Assembly: GCA_019246575.1 (NCBI GenBank)
Contig: JAFAQG010000169.1
Span: forward strand, 1 to 6,831
DNA: 6,831 nt
Direction of reading: 5' to 3'
Source: Acidobacteriaceae bacterium
Lineage (GTDB): Bacteria > Acidobacteriota > Terriglobia > Bryobacterales > Bryobacteraceae
Under the pieces are notes generated by a model. That model worked only from the letters and a program-made list of their open reading frames with translations. It searched no databases and had not been told where the DNA came from. A program made the translations under genes and the position numbers. How positions within the stretch are numbered: the stretch's first letter is position 1; each line of letters starts with the position of its first letter. Of this stretch, positions 1 to 6,487 are shown one piece after another.

Positions 1-1418
1 TGCGTATTCGAGGCGATCCATATCTTCGATATAAGATTCAAAGGTCCGCTACTGGGTGAGGCCGGGAGCTCGAGGCCCCAAATGTTTGCATCGTTCCTCG
101 TGCGGCCATAGACTAAACGTCCGCGCTGCGGCGAGAGGGCTATAGAGTCAGCATTGTCGGCGGGGATCGGTAATGGATCGAGCTTGCGAGGCTCGGACAG
201 AGTCACCCGCCACAAGCTCGGAGCACCCGCTCCCTCACGCCGTGCGAAGAGCAGGGCACGGCCGTCGCGAGTCCACACGGGACTGCCAGTGCCACCATTC
301 CCAAATGTCAACTGCTTCGGATTGCCCTCCGTGTAGAGGTATTTCGAAAGAGAAATAACATAGATGTTGCTGGTTGCCTCGTATCGGATAAACGCTAATT
401 GCTTCATGTCAGGCGAGAACGCCGGATCGAAATCTTTGAATGCGCCGGGCGGAGACGTCAGGGCTCGCTTCTCTCCGGTTTCAAGCGATACCAGGCAAAG
501 GCATATGGCCGAATCCGGCGAGGGCCCGTCGGACACGACCAGCCATTTGCTGTCGGGCGACCAAGCCATCAATCTGAGGCGCCAGTATTCGAGCTGCGGC
601 GCCGCCACTTCCGCTACGCGCTGGGCTGGCCCGCCAAACGGACCCGTCAACAGCACTTCAGCCCTTTCGGACGAAGTTACTCGGAGAAACGCTATTGTCC
701 GTCCGTCGGGCGACCAGGCGGGACTGAGATCCGCTCTGGGATCGGTCGTGAGCCGTAATGGCTCGGCAACTCCGATCTGTTTGATATAAATATCAAAATT
801 GTCTCGTTTCTCGCCATCCCAGGCGAAGGCCACGCGCTCGCCGTCGGGAGAAAAGGAAGGGCAGATCTCATGGCCGCTGTAGTTGGTCAGCGGTACTGCT
901 GAATAAACCGTGTTTACCGTTGGCTTAGGCCGAAGCCAGAATGCCAGCGGCAGACCGATTCCTAAAACCGCAATCAGTGCCGATGCCCACCAAAGGACAC
1001 CTTCATGGTGTCTTGCTGGCCGTGTCGGAGGAGGCGGCGTCTGGACATCTTCCCGAACACAGAATTCCGGGACATAACTGCCCTTGGGAATTGAGATGAG
1101 AATGCGTGCGGCAGCGCCTTCGCCCGAGTAATACTCATTCAGTCTTGAACGTAATCTGCGCGCTTCGACCCGCACAATCGTGTCCGTGCGTGGGTCGAAC
1201 GATGACCCTCGATTGAAGACCTCGACTCCGAGTGCGTACTCTTTGATTTCATCCGAACGGCCGCAGAGCGTAAGCTCGACCACATGTTTGAGCAGTCGCT
1301 GCAGATTTTGGGAATGGACAAATAACGAGCTGTCGAGGATGCGCTGGAGCTCAACCCGCACTTGTTCCGGGGAGATGCCCGGCGGACACTCGATCGTTGG
1401 CCCGGCTTTTGCTCGCAC
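1..1418 (-). CDS. Membrane-anchored regulator-like protein: N-terminal winged-helix-like domain, one TM helix, TolB/PD40 beta-propeller (3' end outside window)
   Basis: An open frame of 472 codons runs off the left edge. Residues about 18-119 form a compact domain ending VEARRLRSRLNEYY (84-97) then ISIPKGSYVPEF (108-119). This resembles the recognition helix and wing of OmpR/CadC-type winged-helix domains; related N-terminal domains occur on acidobacterial PD40 proteins. A proline-rich linker (128-135) precedes a single hydrophobic helix at about 141-162. The rest carries PD40/TolB-type blades: SFSPDGERVAF (188-198), AWSPDGRTIAF (234-244), AWSPDSKWLVV (285-295), AFSPDMKQLAF (333-343), VWTRDGRALLF (381-391), ALSPQRGRLVY (427-437). 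Inference: a cytoplasmic DNA-binding part tethered to a periplasmic sensor propeller, as in CadC/ToxR. The GTG at 1418 is chosen because no ATG, GTG or TTG lies between it and the in-frame TGA at about 1488, and a weak GGGG element precedes it. An internal GTG at residue 20 is possible. DNA binding is not proven by sequence. Confidence 0.88.
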   Translation of the reverse strand, partial: MRAKAGPTIECPPGISPEQVRVELQRILDSSLFVHSQNLQRLLKHVVELTLCGRSDEIKEYALGVEVFNRGSSFDPRTDTIVRVEARRLRSRLNEYYSGEGAAARILISIPKGSYVPEFCVREDVQTPPPPTRPARHHEGVLWWASALIAVLGIGLPLAFWLRPKPTVNTVYSAVPLTNYSGHEICPSFSPDGERVAFAWDGEKRDNFDIYIKQIGVAEPLRLTTDPRADLSPAWSPDGRTIAFLRVTSSERAEVLLTGPFGGPAQRVAEVAAPQLEYWRLRLMAWSPDSKWLVVSDGPSPDSAICLCLVSLETGEKRALTSPPGAFKDFDPAFSPDMKQLAFIRYEATSNIYVISLSKYLYTEGNPKQLTFGNGGTGSPVWTRDGRALLFARREGAGAPSLWRVTLSEPRKLDPLPIPADNADSIALSPQRGRLVYGRTRNDANIWGLELPASPSSGPLNLISKIWIASNT

Positions 1419-1445
1419 GTTTACCCCGAAAATCCGATGCGCGTG

Positions 1446-1454
1446 AGTATACCA
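1446..1454 (-). promoter_or_regulatory. Extended -10 promoter element for the PD40 regulator gene
   Basis: Read on the minus strand this is TGG followed by TATACT. That is a TGn extension plus a hexamer one base from the TATAAT consensus. It lies 27 bases upstream of the GTG start at 1418, giving a leader of about 20 nt. No good TTGACA-like -35 lies at 16-18 bp spacing, which is tolerated in extended -10 promoters. The expected -35 position is occupied by the palindrome at 1472-1484. Assignment is by motif only. Confidence 0.5.
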
Positions 1455-1471
1455 CCCCGATAAACCGCCGT

Positions 1472-1484
1472 TTTCACGGTGAAA
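1472..1484. promoter_or_regulatory. Candidate operator: perfect inverted repeat TTTCAC-G-GTGAAA
   Basis: A 13-bp palindrome with two exact 6-bp arms and a 1-bp centre lies in the 116-bp gap between the two divergent genes. It covers the -35 zone of the leftward extended -10 promoter and lies about 50 bp upstream of the rightward start codon. More GTGA/TCAC half-sites surround it: GTGA 1443-1446, TCAC 1485-1488, TCAC 1495-1498 and GTGA 1503-1506. The last two form a second inverted repeat with a 4-bp spacer. The binding protein is unknown; the divergently encoded winged-helix-like protein is a natural candidate (inference). Confidence 0.42.
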
Positions 1485-1534
1485 TCACAGCTTGTCACTC
1501 CCGTGAGATGCCCAGCCGTGCGATTTCTGTGCCC

Positions 1535-2767
1535 ATGAAACAACTAGCACTCAGATTCTGGATTGCAATCACGCTTGCGCTGCCAACAACCGTAGTGGCG
1601 CAAACCGTAATCGTGGGAACCGGCAACCCGGATGTGGACGTGCCGGCGGTTCAGGCCGCCGTCGACCAAGGCGGAGAGGTCATCTTGAGAGGACAGTTCT
1701 CCTTCGACAGACCGCCGACCATACCGACTGCGATTCCGGAATTGCCGCTCGCCACAGTTTTAGTGTCGAAAGCAGTCGCAATATCGGGTACGCGGGACGT
1801 GAGCATTGAGGCTGGAACGGTTCCGTTTTATATCGAAGCTCCGGGCGCCAGCGTCAGCATGCAGAAACTGCGCTTTGTTCGCCCCACGAGGAGTGCAATT
1901 CTGGTCTACGCCGTCAGCGGCTTGACCATCGCTTCATGCAGGATCGAGGGCGTAGTGACCGTGCCAAACAGGGCCAGCACGGGCGTATCGATTGCCACGG
2001 AATACGCGATACCAACGCCGGATCACCCAGGAAATCCAGAAAATATCTCCGGGCGGCTTGTGATCGCGAACAATGACATCGACATGACTGGAGGAACGTC
2101 CTCCGACAATGTGATAGGGCTCCTCATCTTTAGCATCGGGATATCGCCGGATAGGGAGGTGGATGTCTATGTTTCCGGAAATAACATTAGGAACGTCACT
2201 GAGCCGGCGATCAATATCCGCCGCGTTGGCGGGCGTGCGCACGTCGAGAGCAATGTACTCATCACGGCCCCCGTGTCTTCAACGACAGCGCTGCGACCCG
2301 AGGTCATTCGAGCCGTCAATATCGGTTCGTACGTCATTGCGCATAACTCGATCGAGTGCCAGTGGCCGGACCCAGACGCCGTTGGCATTGGTGTGTGGAC
2401 TCAGGTTCCAGACTGGCCGATGGAGCACGCCGTGGTGGTCGATAACCAGGTGACCATGTCGCCGCCCGAGGCTACTGTATTCGGGAGTTTCAGCGCCGGG
2501 ATCGGTATCTGGGGCTTCGCTGCCGATAGCTACGTAGCCAACAACAGGATTCGCGGCCGTGCCAGAGCCGCACTCGCAGTCGATGTTTTCAATGGGGGCA
2601 TCCCCGCTAACAACGCCTTCGTTCAGAACCGCTTCGAGGACTTCGAGCCGTCGGTCGCTGACGTGTTTATCGACACCGGCGTACCCGACACACTGATTCT
2701 CGGACAAAGAGGCACAGTCCGGGATCAGGGCGTGAATACGGTGGTCTTGCCTTTTCGAGGCAGGTGA
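1535..2767 (+). CDS. Secreted right-handed parallel beta-helix (pectin-lyase-like fold) protein, function unknown
   Basis: The product has 410 residues. A Sec signal peptide is clear: MKQ then a basic residue and a hydrophobic stretch (about 5-20), with likely cleavage after VVA at residue 22. The mature N-terminus carries VPAVQAAVDQGGEVILRG (about 36-53), the opening strand typical of pectin-lyase-fold proteins (an index of columns followed by a strand). The body has repeated short strand-turn units with the V-x-x-N-x-I pattern of parallel beta-helix repeats: RLVIANNDIDM (174-184), VYVSGNNIRNV (211-221), AHVESNVLI (235-243), YVIAHNSI (266-273), VVVDNQV (300-306), YVANNRI (333-339), FVQNRF (362-367). 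No catalytic signature of a known polysaccharide lyase or glycosidase was recognised, so no enzyme name is given. The start is uncertain: ATG 1535 sits directly on the signal peptide, while ATG 1508 in frame would add nine residues; neither has a strong ribosome binding site. The frame is open further upstream to 1397, but that part is antisense to the neighbouring gene. Confidence 0.85.
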   Translation: MKQLALRFWIAITLALPTTVVAQTVIVGTGNPDVDVPAVQAAVDQGGEVILRGQFSFDRPPTIPTAIPELPLATVLVSKAVAISGTRDVSIEAGTVPFYIEAPGASVSMQKLRFVRPTRSAILVYAVSGLTIASCRIEGVVTVPNRASTGVSIATEYAIPTPDHPGNPENISGRLVIANNDIDMTGGTSSDNVIGLLIFSIGISPDREVDVYVSGNNIRNVTEPAINIRRVGGRAHVESNVLITAPVSSTTALRPEVIRAVNIGSYVIAHNSIECQWPDPDAVGIGVWTQVPDWPMEHAVVVDNQVTMSPPEATVFGSFSAGIGIWGFAADSYVANNRIRGRARAALAVDVFNGGIPANNAFVQNRFEDFEPSVADVFIDTGVPDTLILGQRGTVRDQGVNTVVLPFRGR

Positions 2768-2830
2768 CCTTAACGTGAGGAGGCAGACGGTAAAGCCTTC
2801 AACGCTATTGAAACAGAATGAGTCCGTCTC

Positions 2831-2859
2831 TGCCGGGTTGCGGCACGGGATTTTGATTT
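2831..2859 (+). terminator. Weak intrinsic-terminator-like hairpin after the beta-helix gene
   Basis: In the convergent gap, TGCCG (2831-2835), a 5-nt loop and CGGCA (2841-2845) form a short GC-rich stem. It is followed after five bases by TTTTGATTT (2851-2859). The stem is only 5 bp and the T tract is interrupted and displaced, so this is a modest candidate for ending rightward transcription. On the minus strand no T tract follows, so no terminator is evident for the receptor gene. A second small inverted repeat, TTCAA/TTGAA, lies at 2798-2812. Confidence 0.3.
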
Positions 2860-2876
2860 CGACTGCCACCACCGGA

Positions 2877-5800
2877 TCAAAAGTCGAAGCGCGCGGCGAG
2901 CTGCAGGAAGCGCGATTGGTTCGCCCCGGTAATCAGGCCGAAATCCGGCGAATTGAAGAACGGCTGTCCGGATGCCGTTGAGGCGAGAGAGAGTGTCGAA
3001 GAGGGCCCTTTGAAGTTCGTGTGATTGATGGCGTTGTACGCTTCCACACGCAGCGTGAATTTCAGCTTCTCCGTTAACTCGAATGCTCGTCCCAAAGAGA
3101 TATTGAAGTTTAGCTGCCCCGGTGCGCGTACCACGTTTCTGCCCAGCGTTCCGATTCCCGCCGGAATCGCGAGGGTGCGCGCGGCACCCGAGCCGGTGAA
3201 GTAAGGCCCCACGGGAACGAGCGGAAAATTTGCAGCGCTTACCGGCAATAGATATTGAACACCTGTTCCGTTTGGTCTCTCAACTGTATAAAGGCTGACG
3301 CTGGGGTTAATATCGTTCGGACGCTGCTGATTGCTACCTGTCTGCGCCGGATTGACGTTACTTTGCCCGATATACATCGGCAAGCCCGTTTGCGCCGTTA
3401 GCATCGGATAAAACTCGAAGTTTCGTATCCAGCGATTTCCTTTGGTTCTGTACTGAATCGCCGCGGTGAAAACGTGCGTGCGATCGAATTCACTAAGTCC
3501 TCTATTTAAGTTCAGGAACTGTTGGGGAAACTGACCTAAATTGAGTCCCGAGGGCTGCGAAAAGCTGAAAGTTCCGCTTGCGTTATCAATCGATTTGGAC
3601 CAGACGTAATTCCCGATAAATGCCAGGTTCTGGCCGTACTGTCGGTGAACGCTCGCCTGAAACGCGTTGTAACTTGACGTTGCTTCCATATTCAGCGAAT
3701 TAAAACTGCCGATTGTCGGATAGGGGCGTGCAAGCTGCGTCGTCAAGGTCGTATTAGCGAAGGCGACAGCGGTATCGAGAGCCGGATTGTATGGCACGGT
3801 ATTAGTGGGCAGGTTGACAGCGAGATGCACACCATGGGAGCCCACGTAATTCAGGTCAAGAAGGGTTCCTCTGCCTATCTGCTGTTGCACTCCCAAATTC
3901 CACTCCTGGGCGGCGGGTAGCGGGCTTACTTGCGTAAACCCGTCATAAGCGCTGAGTGTCAGCGGATTCGACGGGCTGTTAAACTGCGCGATGTTTGCCT
4001 GCGGATTCTGCGGATTGTTGGTCGCTACGGAAGGTATTCCTTGCGATAAGGTAAAGGGCTGGGGAACGCCGGTGCCCAGATTGTTGAAAGGCTGCTCCAC
4101 GTTGTAACCGGGGAAAAGAACCTGCCCGCCCAGGAGCGAAAAGAGCTGGCTATAGAAGATGCCGAATCCGGCGCGAACTACTGTTTTCGGGCTTGCGCTA
4201 TACGCGAACCCGACGCGCGGGCCAAAGTTCAACTTCGAAGCCGTCAGGTTCAATGTACGAGATGCGTTCCTTCCGGCGAAGAGCACATGACCTGTAGTCG
4301 GATCTACCCGGGAGTATTCGTTATTCGCGGTCGCTACGGGCGATTCGTACTCCCATCGCAACCCGAGATTCAGCGTCAGATTGGGCCGGATCTTCCAATC
4401 GTCTTGTAAGAACAAGCCTAGATTGTAATTACGCCTTCCGATAAGTGGTTGCGGCAGAGAATACGAGTTCGTCTTCACTGCGCCAAGAAGAAAATCCGCC
4501 AGCGAGTTGACCGGCTCGCCGGTTGTGTTTCGCGCCGACGATATCGAACCATCGAATGTGTAACTGCCGTTTACATCGGAGGTGGGATTGAAATCGTCGA
4601 ACTCATTCTTGCGCAGCTCGCCTCCGAACTGAATGAGATGGTTGCCCCACGACTTACTCGTTGTGACAGTGGTCTGATAGTTATTGTCGATCTGCGTCCG
4701 AAGGGTGTTAGAGTTCGTACCCAGCGCTGTTCCTGCTGTGGTAAACCCATTTATATTGAATGTCGGCGCAGCCGTTCCATACGAACGCGCAATGCCGAAC
4801 ACAGCAGTCGTGTTGATGCCCAGAGTCGGCGGTGTGATCTCTGAGTTATTGCGGAAAAAAGCGAACCGGACTTCGGTAATTAAAGTCGGTTTCCAGGTAC
4901 GCGTCAGACCCGCGGTCGATTCATATCCGGTCGTCTGAGACGGTCCGACCTGATTCTCGAGCGGACTTCCAGGCAATGCAGGCTGCGTAGGCGAAAAATT
5001 GTTGAAGTGGACGAACGTCCAGAACACGCGAGTCGTATCAGAAATCGATTCATCGAGACGCGCAACGCCAGTATTGGTTTCCGGATGACTCGACCCGATC
5101 GAGACGTAGTTGTTCGTCACAAGATTATCTGTGTTGTTCAAAGTTCCGGGCGAGTTCGGGGCAGGCAACAGACTTAGAATCTTCTGCGCTGCCGGATCGA
5201 TTCTGTTACTTGGAATGGTGTTGTTCGCAAAAGGCCGCTTCGTTATGGGATCGTCGACCAATATTGGCGATGCGGAGAAGTTTCCGGCAGCGTACGCGCC
5301 GTAGGGAATTGTGGAAGTGAGATTATACGGGCTCGCTTGCCTCAGGCCCTCGTAATTGATGAAAAAGAACGTCCGGTTCTTGCCGTTGTAGATCTTCGGA
5401 ACGGAGAGCGGACCGCCGAGTTTGCCGCCGAAGAGGTTGTATCTGTCTTCCGAGCGCGGGCTTCCCAGCAGGTTGTTGAAATAGTTATTTGCATCCAGAT
5501 CTTCGTTTCGGAAGTAACCGTACGCTGCGCCGTGCCAGTCGTTCGTGCCCGAGTTCGTGATCAGGGTAACAATGCCGCCCGACGTTCTACCGTATTCCGC
5601 CGAGTAAGAAGACGTCAGTACTCTAAATTCGCGGATGGAATCGGCCGGTGGGAGCGTCTGGGGAGATCCTGTCGAGCCCGTGACGACCGAGACTCCGTCG
5701 ATGAGAAACTCGCTGTTCAGGGTGCGGCTGCCGTTGATGGAGAGCTGAGCCGAATTGAGGCCTCCCTGGCTGCTGATATCGCCGCCGGAGGAAACGCCCG

Positions 5801-6311
5801 GTGTGAGTGCGAGTAGATTGAGCACGTTGCGGCTGGGCAAAGGCAGGTCCTGCACTTGAGAGGGCGTAATGGTGTTGCCGAGCGAAGACGTATCGGTTGC
5901 GAGTTGTCCCTCCGACGAACCTTCCACGTTTACGGTTTCGGCAACCTCCCCGACCTGGAGTGTGAAGCTGACGTCAGCCCGTTGATCCACCGCCAACTGC
6001 ACTGCGGAGACCTTTTGCTGCTTGAACCCGCCGGCCTGCACAGAAACGTTGTACCGGCCTGGAGGAAGATTCGGAGCGCGATACACGCCGCTGTCGTTCG
6101 TTTGGCCGTTCCAGACCATTACGCCCGTATCGGCGTTAATGATGGTGACCGCCGCAGCCGGAACCGGCGATTTCGACGGATCTGTTACAGTTCCCGAGAT
6201 CACGGCGTTGACAGTTTGCGCCGGCATGACTGCCGCAAACACCGCAGTAACGAACAACGCAGAAAACAAACGAGCACGCAGGATGCGCTCTGCAGGATGA
6301 CAAAAGTTCAT
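2877..6311 (-). CDS. TonB-dependent outer-membrane receptor, Oar-like, with N-terminal carboxypeptidase-regulatory-like domain
   Basis: The product has 1144 residues from ATG 6311, a usual size for this family. A signal peptide spans residues 1-31 (hydrophobic about 15-28, cleavage near MPA-QT). Residues about 36-118 form a carboxypeptidase-regulatory-like Ig-fold domain (ISGTVTDPSKSPVPAAAVTI; then NLPPGRYNVSVQAGGF). A plug domain follows at about 140-258, with LLALTPGV (166-173) and FLIDGV (202-207). The beta-barrel fills the rest, with the family motif EAYNAINHTNF at 1090-1100 and a C-terminal aromatic ending (RFDF) as expected for BAM-assembled barrels. Such proteins take up large substrates across the outer membrane using TonB energy; the substrate here is unknown. 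No clear TonB box and no SusD-like partner were seen. The GTG at 6362 would add 17 residues but has weaker support. A weak -10-like TAGAAT lies at 6407-6402 on this strand. Confidence 0.95.
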   Translation of the reverse strand: MNFCHPAERILRARLFSALFVTAVFAAVMPAQTVNAVISGTVTDPSKSPVPAAAVTIINADTGVMVWNGQTNDSGVYRAPNLPPGRYNVSVQAGGFKQQKVSAVQLAVDQRADVSFTLQVGEVAETVNVEGSSEGQLATDTSSLGNTITPSQVQDLPLPSRNVLNLLALTPGVSSGGDISSQGGLNSAQLSINGSRTLNSEFLIDGVSVVTGSTGSPQTLPPADSIREFRVLTSSYSAEYGRTSGGIVTLITNSGTNDWHGAAYGYFRNEDLDANNYFNNLLGSPRSEDRYNLFGGKLGGPLSVPKIYNGKNRTFFFINYEGLRQASPYNLTSTIPYGAYAAGNFSASPILVDDPITKRPFANNTIPSNRIDPAAQKILSLLPAPNSPGTLNNTDNLVTNNYVSIGSSHPETNTGVARLDESISDTTRVFWTFVHFNNFSPTQPALPGSPLENQVGPSQTTGYESTAGLTRTWKPTLITEVRFAFFRNNSEITPPTLGINTTAVFGIARSYGTAAPTFNINGFTTAGTALGTNSNTLRTQIDNNYQTTVTTSKSWGNHLIQFGGELRKNEFDDFNPTSDVNGSYTFDGSISSARNTTGEPVNSLADFLLGAVKTNSYSLPQPLIGRRNYNLGLFLQDDWKIRPNLTLNLGLRWEYESPVATANNEYSRVDPTTGHVLFAGRNASRTLNLTASKLNFGPRVGFAYSASPKTVVRAGFGIFYSQLFSLLGGQVLFPGYNVEQPFNNLGTGVPQPFTLSQGIPSVATNNPQNPQANIAQFNSPSNPLTLSAYDGFTQVSPLPAAQEWNLGVQQQIGRGTLLDLNYVGSHGVHLAVNLPTNTVPYNPALDTAVAFANTTLTTQLARPYPTIGSFNSLNMEATSSYNAFQASVHRQYGQNLAFIGNYVWSKSIDNASGTFSFSQPSGLNLGQFPQQFLNLNRGLSEFDRTHVFTAAIQYRTKGNRWIRNFEFYPMLTAQTGLPMYIGQSNVNPAQTGSNQQRPNDINPSVSLYTVERPNGTGVQYLLPVSAANFPLVPVGPYFTGSGAARTLAIPAGIGTLGRNVVRAPGQLNFNISLGRAFELTEKLKFTLRVEAYNAINHTNFKGPSSTLSLASTASGQPFFNSPDFGLITGANQSRFLQLAARFDF

Positions 6312-6318
6312 AAATAGT

Positions 6319-6325
6319 CCCCTCC
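6319..6325 (-). promoter_or_regulatory. Strong Shine-Dalgarno (GGAGGGG) fixing the receptor start
   Basis: On the minus strand GGAGGGG stands seven bases before the ATG at 6311. This is a far better initiation context than the in-frame GTG at 6362, which would also place an extra charged stretch before the signal peptide. It decides the start in favour of 6311. Confidence 0.8.
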
Positions 6326-6348
6326 GTCGCGCAAACAGGCTGTGCGAC
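6326..6348 (-). promoter_or_regulatory. Leader hairpin abutting the receptor ribosome binding site
   Basis: In the receptor mRNA, GUCGCACA (6348-6341) can pair with UGCGCGAC (6333-6326), leaving a 7-nt loop. The stem has seven pairs and one A-C mismatch. Its 3' arm ends at the base directly before the GGAGGGG ribosome binding site. It may affect translation or leader stability, but a chance hairpin in GC-rich DNA cannot be excluded. Confidence 0.25.
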
Positions 6349-6406
6349 GCGCTTCTCTTCACACTATGCCAAAGCTGTGCCGAGTGGCCGGTGGCAGACT
6401 GATTCT

Positions 6407-6487
6407 ATGCTGGACCCCGTGATCGTACGCGACCCGGAGATTATCGGCGGTGAGCCGTGCTTCCGCGGTACTCGTGTGCCCGCGGAA
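6407..6487 (+). pseudogene. Truncated DUF433 (VapB-type antitoxin) gene, N-terminal fragment
   Basis: From ATG 6407 the first 27 codons read as the start of a DUF433 protein: IVRDPEIIGGEPCFRGTRVP (6-25), matching the family's conserved D-P-E-I-x-G-G-x-P-x-x-x-G-T-R-x-P core. Full proteins are roughly 75-80 residues and continue with a helical part about a low-complexity 'eyP' motif. Here resemblance ends just after RVPAE, at about 6487. The same frame stays open to the window edge (141 codons) but gives Arg/Ser-rich sequence with no family match. The other two forward frames after the junction hit stops at once and do not restore it, so a simple frameshift does not explain the loss. DUF433 genes commonly pair with a PIN-like toxin; none is seen here. 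The gene is divergent from the TonB receptor, with its start 95 bp away. Confidence 0.68.

Noticed and set aside
364..789. Plus-strand open frame of 141 codons (and the 119-codon frame at 399-758)
   Set aside because: It lies antisense to the PD40 propeller coding region, whose blades are clear in the minus frame; the plus-strand product is unlike any known protein.
1139..1354. Minus-strand open frame of 71 codons
   Set aside because: It is out of frame with, and entirely inside, the N-terminal domain of the PD40 regulator gene, which has recognisable motifs.
1492..1520. TTGTCA (1492-1497) as a -35 box for the beta-helix gene
   Set aside because: It is close to TTGACA, but no -10-like hexamer lies 16-18 bp downstream, so a promoter is not supported.
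1397..1534. Upstream extension of the beta-helix gene to an ATG at 1397
   Set aside because: It would overlap the divergent regulator start and bury the signal peptide behind 46 residues; ATG 1535 or 1508 fits an exported protein.
2279..2872. Minus-strand open frame of 197 codons
   Set aside because: It is antisense to the beta-helix gene, has no family-like motifs, and would run almost into the receptor stop codon; treated as a shadow.
5337..6317. Two plus-strand open frames (159 and 153 codons)
   Set aside because: Both are antisense to the signal peptide, regulatory-like domain and plug of the TonB receptor, where the minus frame is unmistakable.
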